DNA of 64,000 bases. Source: Candidatus Villigracilis adiacens (GTDB lineage Bacteria; Chloroflexota; Anaerolineae; Anaerolineales; Villigracilaceae). The notes under the pieces were generated by a model. That model had not been told where the DNA came from. It saw only the letters and a program-made list of their open reading frames with translations, and made no database searches. Shown here piece after piece: positions 17,742-26,572 of this stretch. Position 1 is the first letter of the stretch. Every line of letters begins with the position of its first letter. Both the position numbers and the translations under genes were made by a program. Where the stretch lies: assembly GCA_016703605.1 (NCBI GenBank), contig JADJBU010000004.1, positions 185,829 through 249,828 of the forward strand, in the 5' to 3' direction.

Positions 17742-18422
17742 ATGCTTGTATTCATCACCGGGGGCGGGCGCACCGGCGCGCAACTCGCCGCCCAACTGCT
17801 GCAACAGAATTACGAAGTCCGTCTTGTGGAACACCGCAGGGAATTGCTGGCGCGGCTGCATCACGAACTGCCCACCGAGGTCATCTACGAAGGACAAGCC
17901 ACCGACCCGAACGTCCTGAAACAGGCGGGGATCGAGAAGGCAAATGTGCTTGTGGCAAGCACCAATGACGACGCCGCCAACCTTGTGATCTGCTACCTGG
18001 CGCGGACCCTCTTCAAGACGCGCCGCACCGTGGCGCGCATCAACAACCCGCGCAACGCCTGGCTCTTCGATAAAAACTTCCATGTGGATGAGACCATCAA
18101 CCAGGCGGATGTGATGGCGCACCTGATCCAGGAGGAAATGTCGCTGGGCGATATGATGACCCTGCTCAAGCTGCGCCGCGGACGCTACTCGCTGGTGGAG
18201 GAGAAGGTTCCAAAGGGAGCGCGCGCCATCGGCGTGCAGATCAAGGATTTGGGGCTGCCCGAACAATGCGTCATCGCCGCCATCATCCGCAAGGGGCAGG
18301 TCACCCTGCCGCGCGGCACCGCCACCCTTGAGGAATTCGACGAAGTCCTCGCCATCACCGACGACGAAGGCGCAAAACAACTCGCCCTCCTGCTCGAACC
18401 GCCGGACCGTTCCGTCCTATAA
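17742..18422 (+). CDS. TrkA/KtrA-type RCK regulatory protein 2
   Basis: Second potassium-transport regulator of the operon, diverged from the first. RCK_N with GGGRTG (7-12), acidic beta-2 end (LVEHRRE), and VLVASTNDDAANLVICYLAR, typical of TrkA_N. RCK_C-like part from about 140 (LVEEKVPKGARAIGVQIKDL). 226 aa. It begins 1 bp after the first RCK stop and ends at a strong terminator. Having two separate RCK genes instead of one double-length TrkA is a usual alternative layout. Confidence 0.88.
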   Translation: MLVFITGGGRTGAQLAAQLLQQNYEVRLVEHRRELLARLHHELPTEVIYEGQATDPNVLKQAGIEKANVLVASTNDDAANLVICYLARTLFKTRRTVARINNPRNAWLFDKNFHVDETINQADVMAHLIQEEMSLGDMMTLLKLRRGRYSLVEEKVPKGARAIGVQIKDLGLPEQCVIAAIIRKGQVTLPRGTATLEEFDEVLAITDDEGAKQLALLLEPPDRSVL

Positions 18423-18425
18423 ACC

Positions 18426-18468
18426 AAAGCCTCCCAATGATCCATTCATCGGGAGGCTTTTTGTTTTA
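18426..18468 (+). terminator. Rho-independent terminator of the K+ operon
   Basis: 10-bp arms AAAGCCTCCC (18426-18435) and GGGAGGCTTT (18451-18460) followed by a T-rich tail. Confidence 0.85.
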
Positions 18469-18505
18469 TTCTCGCGTCTTTACGCATCATGGATACACGC
18501 CCCGC

Positions 18506-19348
18506 CTACCCCTTTGTCACAATCACCACATCCTGCGCGTCCAACATGCTCCGCCTGCCGGACCATGACCCATACAGGATCGGCTCCTGAATCTTTAACC
18601 CGGCTTTCGTCACCATCGTCTTCAAATCTTCGAGGGTATAGGCTGTGGCGCGTTCGGGCGTATGCGGGTCAACAGTGAGACAATCGCCAAGATTGTGGGC
18701 GAAATCATAGACGGAACGCCCCTCCTTCACCAGGCGTTTGTTCTCATCGTCGAGGATAAAGAAACTGACCATCGCCCGCCCGGCTGGTTTGAACGTCCGA
18801 TTCAACTCGGTTAGATAATGCTCCACCTCGGCGCGGCGCATATGGGTGAAGACCGAGGTTGCAAAGGCAAAATCCACGGACTGATCCCCGCATGGGAAGC
18901 GATATTCGGCTGCAGAAAGCCTGCCGCGCGAGTTGTATTCCTTGTTGTAGATGTTGGCGTAATGAAAGTTGAAATTCGGTTTGCGCGGCGTGATGGCGCG
19001 TTGGCACCATGCGATGGCTTTTCGCGAAATATCGAAGCCGTGATATGCGCCTGATTCCGAAAGGTACTTCATCATCGGAATCGCCATCCTGCCGGTGCCG
19101 CAGCCGATATCGAGTACGGTTTCGCTTTCCTTCAGCCCGCCGACCTTGATGAAGTGACCGAGAAAGATTTCGCCGATCCGGTCGAAATCGCCGCCGCCGA
19201 TGAAGTGCAGCGACCGCGGCGGGGTTAACGGTCCCGTCTTGCCGGTCAGCCGGTCTCGAAGGTCGAGGGCGGCGAGATACGTGTCCCGCATAAAGCGGAC
19301 GAGGGGTCTGGGCAGCGTTTGAAAAAATCTTTCATACCGACGGTACAT
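18506..19348 (-). CDS. Class I SAM-dependent methyltransferase
   Basis: 280 aa. The SAM-binding motif VLDIGCGTGR lies at 78-87, with an acidic residue at the end of beta-2 (GFDISRKAI) and a motif IV-like DFAFATSVFTHM region. The N-terminal 45 residues (RYERFFQTLPRPLVRF) are basic and form a helix of uncertain role. The start is ATG 19348, with GGAG 9 nt upstream. It follows the ABC exporter halves on the same strand, 31 bp behind, so it may be co-transcribed with them. The substrate is unknown; lipid-like substrates are one possibility because of the exporter, but this is speculation. Confidence 0.85.
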   Translation of the reverse strand: MYRRYERFFQTLPRPLVRFMRDTYLAALDLRDRLTGKTGPLTPPRSLHFIGGGDFDRIGEIFLGHFIKVGGLKESETVLDIGCGTGRMAIPMMKYLSESGAYHGFDISRKAIAWCQRAITPRKPNFNFHYANIYNKEYNSRGRLSAAEYRFPCGDQSVDFAFATSVFTHMRRAEVEHYLTELNRTFKPAGRAMVSFFILDDENKRLVKEGRSVYDFAHNLGDCLTVDPHTPERATAYTLEDLKTMVTKAGLKIQEPILYGSWSGRRSMLDAQDVVIVTKG

Positions 19349-19379
19349 GAATAAATACTCCGATTCGTAATTCTGTTAT

Positions 19380-21194
19380 TTATTTCCCCACCATTTCCTT
19401 GACCTGCTCGACATACGCCAGCGATTGATGGCGGAAATAGGTGTTGTATAACTCGGCGTAATGACCGTTCTGGTCGAGCAGACCCTGATGATTCCCTTCT
19501 TCGATGATCGTTCCCTTTTTCATCACCACGATTCGATCCGCGGCTTTGACGGTGGAGAGACGGTGCGCGATGAGGATGCTGGTGGAGTTCTTGAGAATCA
19601 AATTCAACGCCTGCTGGATCTGCCACTCGGTGAACGGGTCAATGCTGGCGGTCGCCTCATCAAGGATGAAGATGGCCGGATTCTGGACGAGGACGCGCAT
19701 CAACGCCACGAGCTGACGCTGCCCCATCGAGAGACGGTTTCCGCGCTCGCCGACTTCGGTGTGAAGTCCGTTCGGCAAGGTCTCCAGCCATTCGCCGTCG
19801 CCGATGCGTTTGGCGAGACGCAGCATTTCCTCCTCCGGCGTGCCCGGCGCGGCGTAGCGGATGTTTTCGGCAACCGTGCCTGAAAAGAGAAACGGCACCT
19901 GCGAGACGATGCCCAACTGGCGGCGGTATTGGGTCAGATCGAATGTGCGGATGTCGCGCCCGTCAATGAGCAGGCGTCCTTCCTGGAATTCGTAGAAGCG
20001 CGCGATCAGTTTTGCAATCGAAGACTTGCCCGCGCCGGTGTGCCCCACCAGCGCAAGAGTCTCTCCGGGTTGGACGACCAGGTTGAAGTCCGAGAGAACC
20101 GGCTCTTTATCCGAATAACGAAAGCGCATGTGATCGAAATGAATCCCGCCCTTGAGGCGCGGCACATCCTGTTTTTCTTTTTGAACGACGTTCGGGTCGG
20201 CGTCTATCAGGGCGAAGACGCGCTCGGCGGCGGATAAGCCTCCCTGGATTTGCGCCCAAAACGAGGTGAGATTTAGCACGGGGAAGAAGAACTGGTCGAG
20301 GCTCATGATGAAGAGATACCACGCGCCGATGCCGATCGCGCCGGCCGCGGCGCTGAGACCGCCGACGTAAACCAGGATGCCGACGAAGATTCCACCGAGC
20401 GCGTTGAGCGTGGGAAAGACCAGCGAAAGGATAAAGCCGCGCTGGACGTTCACGCCATACGATTGCTGGTTCGATTCGTCGAACGATTTGAAGATGCTTT
20501 CTTCCTGCCTGAAATTTTTAGCGATGGAAATACCAGAGATGGTTTCCTTGATGGCGGCGTTGACATCTGCCATGGCTTTCATGCCTTTTTTGGTGACGCG
20601 CCGCGCCATGATGCGAAAGCCGGAAGCGATACCAAAGATAAACGGTAAAAAGGCGATGAGCAAAAGCGAGAGCCGCAATTCGGTGCGGAAAAGGACAACG
20701 GCAATGATGATCGCCTGGACGAACTGCGCCACCACGTCGGTGACGATGACCACGAGTTGACCGAAGTCGTTCGTGTCGGAGGTGATGCGCGAGACGATGC
20801 GCCCCGATGAGAACTGGTCGTAGAAGGAGAGGTCATGCTCGGCGGCGGCGCGGAAGGCGCGGGAACGCATGTCCAGCACCACGTCGCCGACGGAGCGCAC
20901 GATCAGACCGCGCCTCAGCCAGTTCAGCCCCCATTGACCGAATGCCACGCCGATAAGCGCCGCGCCCACCAAAAGAATATCGCCGACGCTGGGCTGGTCC
21001 TTGATCAGGTCCACCATGCGGCTGACGATGACGGGCAAAGCCGCGCCGATGACCGCGATGACAAGGATGACCACAGACGCGAATGCCAGCCGCGCCTTTT
21101 GGGTGTCGAAGTAATTGACCATGCGCCGCACAAGTTCGTTGTCCTTGTACTGGCGGTCGTATTTTTCGTCGTTTAGTCCTGCGAAGAAGCCCAT
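19380..21194 (-). CDS. ABC exporter half, consensus ATPase site
   Basis: Half of a probable heterodimeric ABC exporter: six-helix type 1 membrane domain (to about 320) then an ATPase. Walker A is GHTGAGKSS, the signature LSMGQRQLVAL and Walker B FILDEAT with the catalytic Glu. I prefer the start at ATG 21194 (MGFFAGLNDEKYD) because the codons before it, from 21233, fall in the right half of a 19-bp palindrome and read as repeat; neither start has a clear ribosome site. The other half is at 21263-23026, 68 bp upstream. The substrate is unknown (drug, lipid or peptide). Confidence 0.88.
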   Translation of the reverse strand: MGFFAGLNDEKYDRQYKDNELVRRMVNYFDTQKARLAFASVVILVIAVIGAALPVIVSRMVDLIKDQPSVGDILLVGAALIGVAFGQWGLNWLRRGLIVRSVGDVVLDMRSRAFRAAAEHDLSFYDQFSSGRIVSRITSDTNDFGQLVVIVTDVVAQFVQAIIIAVVLFRTELRLSLLLIAFLPFIFGIASGFRIMARRVTKKGMKAMADVNAAIKETISGISIAKNFRQEESIFKSFDESNQQSYGVNVQRGFILSLVFPTLNALGGIFVGILVYVGGLSAAAGAIGIGAWYLFIMSLDQFFFPVLNLTSFWAQIQGGLSAAERVFALIDADPNVVQKEKQDVPRLKGGIHFDHMRFRYSDKEPVLSDFNLVVQPGETLALVGHTGAGKSSIAKLIARFYEFQEGRLLIDGRDIRTFDLTQYRRQLGIVSQVPFLFSGTVAENIRYAAPGTPEEEMLRLAKRIGDGEWLETLPNGLHTEVGERGNRLSMGQRQLVALMRVLVQNPAIFILDEATASIDPFTEWQIQQALNLILKNSTSILIAHRLSTVKAADRIVVMKKGTIIEEGNHQGLLDQNGHYAELYNTYFRHQSLAYVEQVKEMVGK

Positions 21195-21207
21195 AAGATA
21201 GTTATTG

Positions 21208-21256
21208 GGGAATAGTGAATAGGGAAATGTCATGTCATTCCCTATTCACTATTCCC
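21208..21256. repeat. 19-bp perfect palindrome between the ABC halves
   Basis: Arms GGGAATAGTGAATAGGGAA (21208-21226) and its exact complement (21238-21256) around an 11-nt loop. It has a simple-repeat look and lies between the two co-directional exporter genes, where it may tune the ratio of the two halves. Confidence 0.8.
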
Positions 21257-21262
21257 TCCTCT

Positions 21263-23026
21263 CTATTCTCTAAATATCCTCGAATACGCCTCGGAGGTCT
21301 TCATCAATTCGTCATGCGAGCCGATGGCGGCGATCTTCCCCTTGCGGAGGACGATGATCAGGTCTGCCCAGCGGATCTGGGAGAGGCGGTGGGTGATGAT
21401 GAAGGTGGTGCGTCCGCGCGAGGCGTTGGCGATGGCGCGCTGGATTTTGTCTTCGGTGGCGGAGTCAATCGCGGAGGTGGAGTCGTCGAGGACGAGAATG
21501 CGCGGGTCGGTGAGAAAGGCCCGGGCGAGGGCGATGCGCTGTCTTTGTCCGCCGGAGAGGGTCACGCCGCGCTCGCCGACGACGGTTCTGTAGGTCTCGT
21601 CAAAATCCAAAATGAAGTCATGCGCCTGGGCAGCCATCGAAGCCGCGATAACCTCATCTTTGGAGGCGCCGGGTTTGCCGAAGGCGATGTTATCGCTGAG
21701 CGTGCGCGAGAAGAGGAAAATGTCCTGCTCGATGATGGAAATTTGCGAACGCAGCGAGGCGAGGTTCCAATCGCGGACGTCCACGCCGTCTACCAATACC
21801 TGCCCCTCCGTCGCGTCGTAGATGCGGTTGATCAGTTTGACGAGCGTGGTCTTGCCTGCGCCGGTCTGCCCGACAATGGCAACCGTCTGCCCGGGTTTGA
21901 CCTTGAAGGAAATATTTTCGACGACATCATCGCTGCCCGGGTAATGGAACGAGATGCCGCGAAACTCCACTTCGCCGCGAATCTCCGAGGTTACGCCTGA
22001 GGCGTTTTGGTCGAGTTTCGTCTCACGCTGGATGAGTTCCAAAATGCGGCGGGCGGAGGACATCCCCAATGAAATCTGGGAGTAGGCAAAGGTGGACGTG
22101 AAGGTCGGGAAGCCCAGCAGCTGCAACATGCCGAAATAACCGATGACCGCGCCAACATTGATCAGCCCGGCGCGCAAAAGGAACAGGGCGTGGGTCAGCC
22201 CGCCCGCGAACGCAAGCCCAAGCAAAAGCATGGCGACGTAACGCGCTTCAAGATCGCCCTGCTGAACAAATGCATCACGCACCCTGCGGGCGTTGATCAC
22301 GAAGCGGTCCACCTCCGCCTCCTCTTGCGCCGCGCCCTTCATGATCTCCACGCCGTCGAGCGACTCGGAGAGATGCGTATTCATCTGCCCGAACGTGGCG
22401 CGTGCCGTATCGGTGACCGGCGAAAGCGCCTTGAGATAACGTGCCAGCGCGACAAAATAAACGACGGTGAACAGCAGCGGAGTCAACACCAGCGACGGGT
22501 GGTAGCGCGGACCGAAGAACAGCGGCATGAGGATGAACATGAACGAGCCGACCACCAGGTTCACGCCGGGGCTGAACATGTAATTCACCTCGCGCACATC
22601 GTTGGTCGAACGCGCCATCGTGTCGCCCACCGGCTGCAAATTATGGAAGGTCATGCTCTTGCCAAGCAGGGAAAGGTACAACTCGTCGCGGATGTCGCGT
22701 TCCATCTTTTGCGCCATCAACTCCGCGCCGAAGTTGCGCCCCAGTTGCAGCACGCCGCGGATCAATTGCGAAACACCGATGGTGATCGCCAACGGCAGCA
22801 ACACCGATGTATCCGGTTCGGGCGCGAGCATGGCATTGAAGGCGTCGCCCGTCAGCACGGGAACCACCACCGCCAGCACGGCGTTGCCGATCGCGCCGGT
22901 GACGAGCATCACCACGATCCACCAATACGGCTGGACGTGCGAAAAGATCCACCGCAGCGGCGAAGAGGTATCGTATTTATTTTTTCTATGAAGGGTAAAT
23001 TCAGCCGGAATGTTCAAAGACGTCAT
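21263..23026 (-). CDS. ABC exporter half, degenerate Walker B
   Basis: First gene of the exporter pair. Six-helix membrane domain followed by an ATPase with Walker A GQTGAGKTT, signature LSGGQRQRIALARA and Walker B ILVLDDSTS, where the catalytic Glu is Asp. Such an Asp marks the non-hydrolysing site of heterodimeric exporters like TM287/288 and BmrCD, so this half should pair with the product of 19380-21194. The start is ATG 23026 (MTSLNIPAEF), 6 nt after TACAAT; the longer open frame to 23362 runs through the tRNA-Leu gene and is not coding. 587 aa. Family certain, substrate not. Confidence 0.9.
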   Translation of the reverse strand: MTSLNIPAEFTLHRKNKYDTSSPLRWIFSHVQPYWWIVVMLVTGAIGNAVLAVVVPVLTGDAFNAMLAPEPDTSVLLPLAITIGVSQLIRGVLQLGRNFGAELMAQKMERDIRDELYLSLLGKSMTFHNLQPVGDTMARSTNDVREVNYMFSPGVNLVVGSFMFILMPLFFGPRYHPSLVLTPLLFTVVYFVALARYLKALSPVTDTARATFGQMNTHLSESLDGVEIMKGAAQEEAEVDRFVINARRVRDAFVQQGDLEARYVAMLLLGLAFAGGLTHALFLLRAGLINVGAVIGYFGMLQLLGFPTFTSTFAYSQISLGMSSARRILELIQRETKLDQNASGVTSEIRGEVEFRGISFHYPGSDDVVENISFKVKPGQTVAIVGQTGAGKTTLVKLINRIYDATEGQVLVDGVDVRDWNLASLRSQISIIEQDIFLFSRTLSDNIAFGKPGASKDEVIAASMAAQAHDFILDFDETYRTVVGERGVTLSGGQRQRIALARAFLTDPRILVLDDSTSAIDSATEDKIQRAIANASRGRTTFIITHRLSQIRWADLIIVLRKGKIAAIGSHDELMKTSEAYSRIFRE

Positions 23027-23032
23027 TTGGTC

Positions 23033-23038
23033 ATTGTA
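23033..23038 (-). promoter_or_regulatory. -10 box TACAAT, 6 nt before ATG (leaderless)
   Basis: On the minus strand TACAAT, six bases, ATG 23026. No ribosome site precedes the start. Confidence 0.55.
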
Positions 23039-23106
23039 CCATTCCCTTTTCCGCGCCCGTGCGTAACCCATCAAACGTGTGCAAGCAAAGGTTGTCAGTT
23101 TGGACT

Positions 23107-23148
23107 GCAAAATCTCCTGATTTTGCTCGAAAGTCTCCCGACTTTCGA
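23107..23148. repeat. Pair of TCCC-loop hairpins
   Basis: Two adjacent perfect hairpins: 23107-23114/23119-23126 (loop TCCT) and 23127-23135/23140-23148 (loop TCCC). They lie between the ABC exporter promoter and tRNA-Leu. Confidence 0.75.
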
Positions 23149-23253
23149 CTCCGTGCCTGACATGTTTTGCCTGCACACCATCAAACAAAACGTCCTCCAT
23201 CTCTGGAGGACGCGCCTTGCAGGGGGACCCATCTGCTAAGGTATAATGCGGCT

Positions 23254-23337
23254 GTGCCGAAGGAGGGAATCGAACCCTCATTCCCGGAGGGAACACGATT
23301 TTGAGTCGTGCGCGTCTGCCTATTCCGCCACTTCGGC
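23254..23337 (-). tRNA. tRNA-Leu (CAA)
   Basis: 84 nt on the minus strand. The acceptor stem GCCGAAG pairs with CTTCGGC, with discriminator A. The anticodon stem CACGA/TCGTG holds the loop CTCAAAA with anticodon CAA (reads UUG). A long variable arm, as in class II tRNAs, and a GGTTCGATTCC T-arm are present. CCA is not encoded. Confidence 0.95.
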
Positions 23338-23352
23338 TCGTTTGCGCCCCAA

Positions 23353-23380
23353 AGTATACCACTCAACAACCATTTGTAAA
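23353..23380 (-). promoter_or_regulatory. Promoter of tRNA-Leu
   Basis: Minus strand TTTACA (23375-23380), 16 bp, TATACT (23353-23358), 15 bp upstream of the tRNA 5' end. Confidence 0.55.
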
Positions 23381-23400
23381 ACAAGTCTATAGACTTGTTT
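23379..23400. repeat. Perfect 22-bp palindrome
   Basis: AAACAAGTCTA and its exact complement with no loop. The same core (ACAAGTCT/AGACTTGT) builds the terminator at 31935-31970. Here it abuts the tRNA-Leu promoter and the ychF leader. Confidence 0.75.
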
Positions 23401-23422
23401 ACGGATCAGGCAAAAGGAAACG

Positions 23423-24481
23423 ATGAAACTCGGAATTATCGGACTGCCCCAATCGGGCAAGACAACCCTCTTCAACGCGCTAACCCGCGGCAACGCCCCC
23501 ACCACCGCCTCCGCCGGGCGGATCGAAGTCCACCAGGCGGTTGTGGATGTGCCCGACCCGCGGGTGGACATCCTCTCGAAGATGTTCAACCCGCGCAAGA
23601 CGATCTACACCAAAGTCGCCTACGCGGATATCGCCGGTCTTGAGGGCGGCTCGGCAAAAACGGGCATCTCCGGTCAACTGCTGAACCAGCTCAACCAGAT
23701 GGACGCGCTCATCCTTGTGGCGCGCGCCTTCGAAAGCGACCTGGTCATGCACCCCAATGGGAGCGTGAACCCCCTGCGCGATGTCGAATCGATGACGGGC
23801 GAACTCCTGCTCAACGACCTGATCGCGGTCGAGCGCAAATTGGAGAAACTGACCGACGAACGCAAAAAGGGCGGCACGGATAAGACCGTCAACGCCCGGC
23901 AGACAGAACTCTTCGAGAAACTGCACAAGGCACTATCCGACAGCAGCCCCCTGCGCGAACTCGAGTTCACCCATGAAGAGGACAAGGAACTTTCAAGTTT
24001 TGGTCTGCTGACCCGCAAACGCCTGCTGACCGTCTTCAACCTCGGCGAGGGCCAATCCGCACCGGAGGCAAAGCTCGACCATCCCTCCGTGGCGTTGATG
24101 TGCAAACTCGAAATGGAGATCGCCCAACTCTCCGCAGAAGATGCGACAGTCTTTATGGAGGAATACGGCATCAAGGAACTCAGCCTCAACCGCATGATTA
24201 ATCTATCCTACGAGTTGTTGCAGGAGTTGACCTTCTTCACCGTCGGCGAGGACGAAGTGCGGGCATGGGTCACCCACCGCGGAGCGACGGCGCAGGAGGC
24301 GGCGGGCGAAATCCACACCGATCTCTCGCGCGGGTTCGTCCGGGCGGAGGTGGTGGCTTACGAGGACCTGGTCGGACTGGGCGGGATGAACGAGGCGAAA
24401 GCCAAGGGCAAGTTCCGGCTCGAGGGCAAGGAATACATCGTCAAGGAAGGCGATATCATGCATGTGAGGTCGAGTCTGTAA
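23423..24481 (+). CDS. ychF: Ribosome-associated ATPase/GTPase YchF
   Basis: Obg-like P-loop NTPase (YchF/OLA1) that associates with ribosomes; homologues prefer ATP. G1 is GLPQSGKTT (7-15). The G3-like DIAGL sits near residue 70, followed by the coiled-coil insert (about 130-185), an FNLGEG block where the G4 NKxD of GTPases is lost, as is usual here, and a C-terminal TGS/DUF933 domain ending YIVKEGDIMHVRS. 352 aa is normal. Ribosome site AAAGGAAACG before the ATG. Confidence 0.95.
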   Translation: MKLGIIGLPQSGKTTLFNALTRGNAPTTASAGRIEVHQAVVDVPDPRVDILSKMFNPRKTIYTKVAYADIAGLEGGSAKTGISGQLLNQLNQMDALILVARAFESDLVMHPNGSVNPLRDVESMTGELLLNDLIAVERKLEKLTDERKKGGTDKTVNARQTELFEKLHKALSDSSPLRELEFTHEEDKELSSFGLLTRKRLLTVFNLGEGQSAPEAKLDHPSVALMCKLEMEIAQLSAEDATVFMEEYGIKELSLNRMINLSYELLQELTFFTVGEDEVRAWVTHRGATAQEAAGEIHTDLSRGFVRAEVVAYEDLVGLGGMNEAKAKGKFRLEGKEYIVKEGDIMHVRSSL

Positions 24482-24484
24482 TTC

Positions 24485-24545
24485 GTAGGGGCGACCCTTT
24501 CTTTCAAGATTGGGTTTCGGTTAAACCTGGACGTGTCGTCCCTGC
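24485..24545. repeat. Imperfect inverted repeat GTAGGGGCGAC / GTCGTCCCTGC
   Basis: 11-bp arms (24485-24495, 24535-24545) with a couple of mismatches lie between ychF and pepF. It may be a weak terminator or a degraded repeat. Confidence 0.5.
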
Positions 24546-24566
24546 ATCAATCCAAAAGGAGACATC

Positions 24567-26450
24567 ATGACATATAAACTTTCAACCTGGGACCTTTCCC
24601 AACTTTACCCCGGCTTCGAAAGCGCGGAACTGCAAAGCGCCTTCGACATGATCGAGGAACATGTCGCTTCGTTCGAGGGCGTGCGCGGAAAACTCGCCCC
24701 TGAGATTTCGACCGAACAATTCATGGAGATCATGAAGTCGGACGAATCCGCGACGCGCATTGCAAACAAACTTTATTCGTACGCGGGTCTGTCCTTCACC
24801 GCCGATACGCAGGACCAGAAAGCCCAAGCCCTGCAGGCGCGGGTGATGCAGTTCCTTGCCGAAAACCAGAACCGGACGCTTTTCTTCAGCCTGTGGTGGA
24901 AGGAACTGGACGACTCCAACGCCAAACGCCTGATGGATGCCTCGGGCGATTACCGCTATTATCTCGAAGCGATGCGCCTCTACAAGCCGCACACCCTGAG
25001 CGAAGCCGAAGAGAAGATCATCAACCTCAAGAACGTGAACGGCGTGAGCGCGCTCGGCAACCTCTACGATTCGATCACGAACCGCTATACATTCAAGATG
25101 AAGGCGGGCGGCAAGGAGAAGGGAATGACCGCCTCCGAGTTGTTCTCCTACCGCTATAGCACCGACCCCGCCGTGCGCGCTGCGAGTTATCAGGCGCAGT
25201 TCAAAGTCTATGCAGAGGATGGTCCCATCCTCGGGCAGATCTACCAGACCATCCTGCGCGACTGGCACAGCGAAAACATCAACCTGCGCAAGTTCAAGAA
25301 TTCCATCGCGCCGCGCAACCTGAGCAACGACGTGCCAGACGAAGCCGTGGAAGCCCTCTTGAGCGTCGCGCGTAAAAATACTGGAATCTTCCAGCGCTAT
25401 TTCAAGATGAAGGCAAAGCATCTCGGCATGAAGAAAATGCGCCGCTACGACATCTACGCGCCGCTTGCCGCCTCGAAGAAAAAATATGACTGGAATACCG
25501 CCGTCACCATGGTGCTGGATGCCTTCACCGGCTTTTCTCCCAAAGTGGCGGATTTGGCGAAGCGCGTCTTCGAACAGGACCGCATTGACAGCGAGATACG
25601 CAAAGGCAAGCGCGGCGGGGCGTTCTGCTGGGGCTTTTTACCCGAAGAGACTCCCTATGTGCTGGTGAACTACCAGGGCAACAGCCGCGAGGTGGCGACA
25701 TTGGCGCACGAGCTCGGTCATGCCATCCATGCCATGCTGGCGGAGCATCACAGCGCTTTTACATTCCACTCCTCCCTGCCGCTGGCTGAGACGGCTTCCA
25801 CCTTCGCCGAAATGATCCTGATCGACAAACTTCTGTCGGAGGAAAAGGACGAGTCCGTCCGCCGCGACATTCTCTTCAAGCAAATGGACGATGCCTACGC
25901 GACCGTCATGCGCCAGTCCTTTTTTGCGCTGTTCGAGAAGACCGCGCACGAACTGACCCAGAAGAACGCCTCGGTGGATGACCTGAGCGCCGCCTACCTC
26001 GAAAACCTGAAGGAACAGTTCGGCGACTCGCTCGAATTGAGCGATGAATTCAAATGGGAATGGGTCGGCATTCCGCACATCTACCAGGTTCCCTTCTATG
26101 TGTACGCCTACGCCTTTGGTCAACTGCTGGTCTACGCCTTGTACCAGATGTTCAAATCCGAAGGCGAATCCTTCAAGCCGAAATACCTGAAAATCCTCTC
26201 GGCAGGCGGCGCGGAAGCCCCGGAACGCATCCTGAAAGAAGCGGGCGTGGACATCCGCGACCCGAAGTTCTGGCAGGGCGGCTTCGACTTCCTCGGACGA
26301 CTTGTCAGTGAATTGGAGAAATTGCCGGTGGAGAGCGCGAAGCGCAAGGTGAAATCTGTGAAGGGAAAGGCGAAAAGCGCGAAAAGCAAGGCGCAAAGTG
26401 TGAAGCGTAAAGTTGTCAAAAAGGTTTCCAAGGCGAAAAAGAAAAAGTAA
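24567..26450 (+). CDS. pepF: Oligoendopeptidase F (M3 family)
   Basis: Zinc metallopeptidase that cleaves medium-length peptides, probably in the cytoplasm. Zinc motif HELGH at 381-385 (ATLAHELGHAIHAML); the third ligand Glu lies in the following ETASTFAEM segment. The fold is the long helical M3 type, and 600 residues match the family. A Lys-rich, Ala-spaced tail of about 35 residues (from about 592), with repeats of KxKSxKxK type, extends past the family's usual end; it looks like an added basic, histone-like tail. Start ATG with AAAAGGAG upstream. Ends at a clear terminator. Confidence 0.93.
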   Translation: MTYKLSTWDLSQLYPGFESAELQSAFDMIEEHVASFEGVRGKLAPEISTEQFMEIMKSDESATRIANKLYSYAGLSFTADTQDQKAQALQARVMQFLAENQNRTLFFSLWWKELDDSNAKRLMDASGDYRYYLEAMRLYKPHTLSEAEEKIINLKNVNGVSALGNLYDSITNRYTFKMKAGGKEKGMTASELFSYRYSTDPAVRAASYQAQFKVYAEDGPILGQIYQTILRDWHSENINLRKFKNSIAPRNLSNDVPDEAVEALLSVARKNTGIFQRYFKMKAKHLGMKKMRRYDIYAPLAASKKKYDWNTAVTMVLDAFTGFSPKVADLAKRVFEQDRIDSEIRKGKRGGAFCWGFLPEETPYVLVNYQGNSREVATLAHELGHAIHAMLAEHHSAFTFHSSLPLAETASTFAEMILIDKLLSEEKDESVRRDILFKQMDDAYATVMRQSFFALFEKTAHELTQKNASVDDLSAAYLENLKEQFGDSLELSDEFKWEWVGIPHIYQVPFYVYAYAFGQLLVYALYQMFKSEGESFKPKYLKILSAGGAEAPERILKEAGVDIRDPKFWQGGFDFLGRLVSELEKLPVESAKRKVKSVKGKAKSAKSKAQSVKRKVVKKVSKAKKKK

Positions 26451-26467
26451 CCAGAAACGAACAATAC

Positions 26468-26498
26468 AAAAAGGCGACCCAAAGCGAGTCGCCTTTTT
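26468..26498 (+). terminator. Rho-independent terminator after pepF
   Basis: 11-bp arms AAAAAGGCGAC/GTCGCCTTTTT around a 9-nt loop. Confidence 0.85.
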
Positions 26499-26519
26499 GA
26501 TTTTACGCACCTACGCAGT

Positions 26520-26561
26520 CAAACGTCTCCCGACGTTTGGCTGCAACGTCGGGAGACGTTG
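26520..26561. repeat. Pair of TCCC/GGGA-loop hairpins
   Basis: Hairpin 1 has arms 26520-26527/26532-26539 and loop TCCC. Hairpin 2 has arms 26544-26550/26555-26561 and loop GGGA. They are adjacent and opposite in orientation. Confidence 0.75.
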
Positions 26562-26572
26562 CGCTCCGGGAC

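Noticed and set aside
23027..23362. Long N-terminal extension of the ABC exporter gene
   Set aside because: It reads through the antisense of the tRNA-Leu gene and hairpin repeats; a -10 box and the family start fit ATG 23026.
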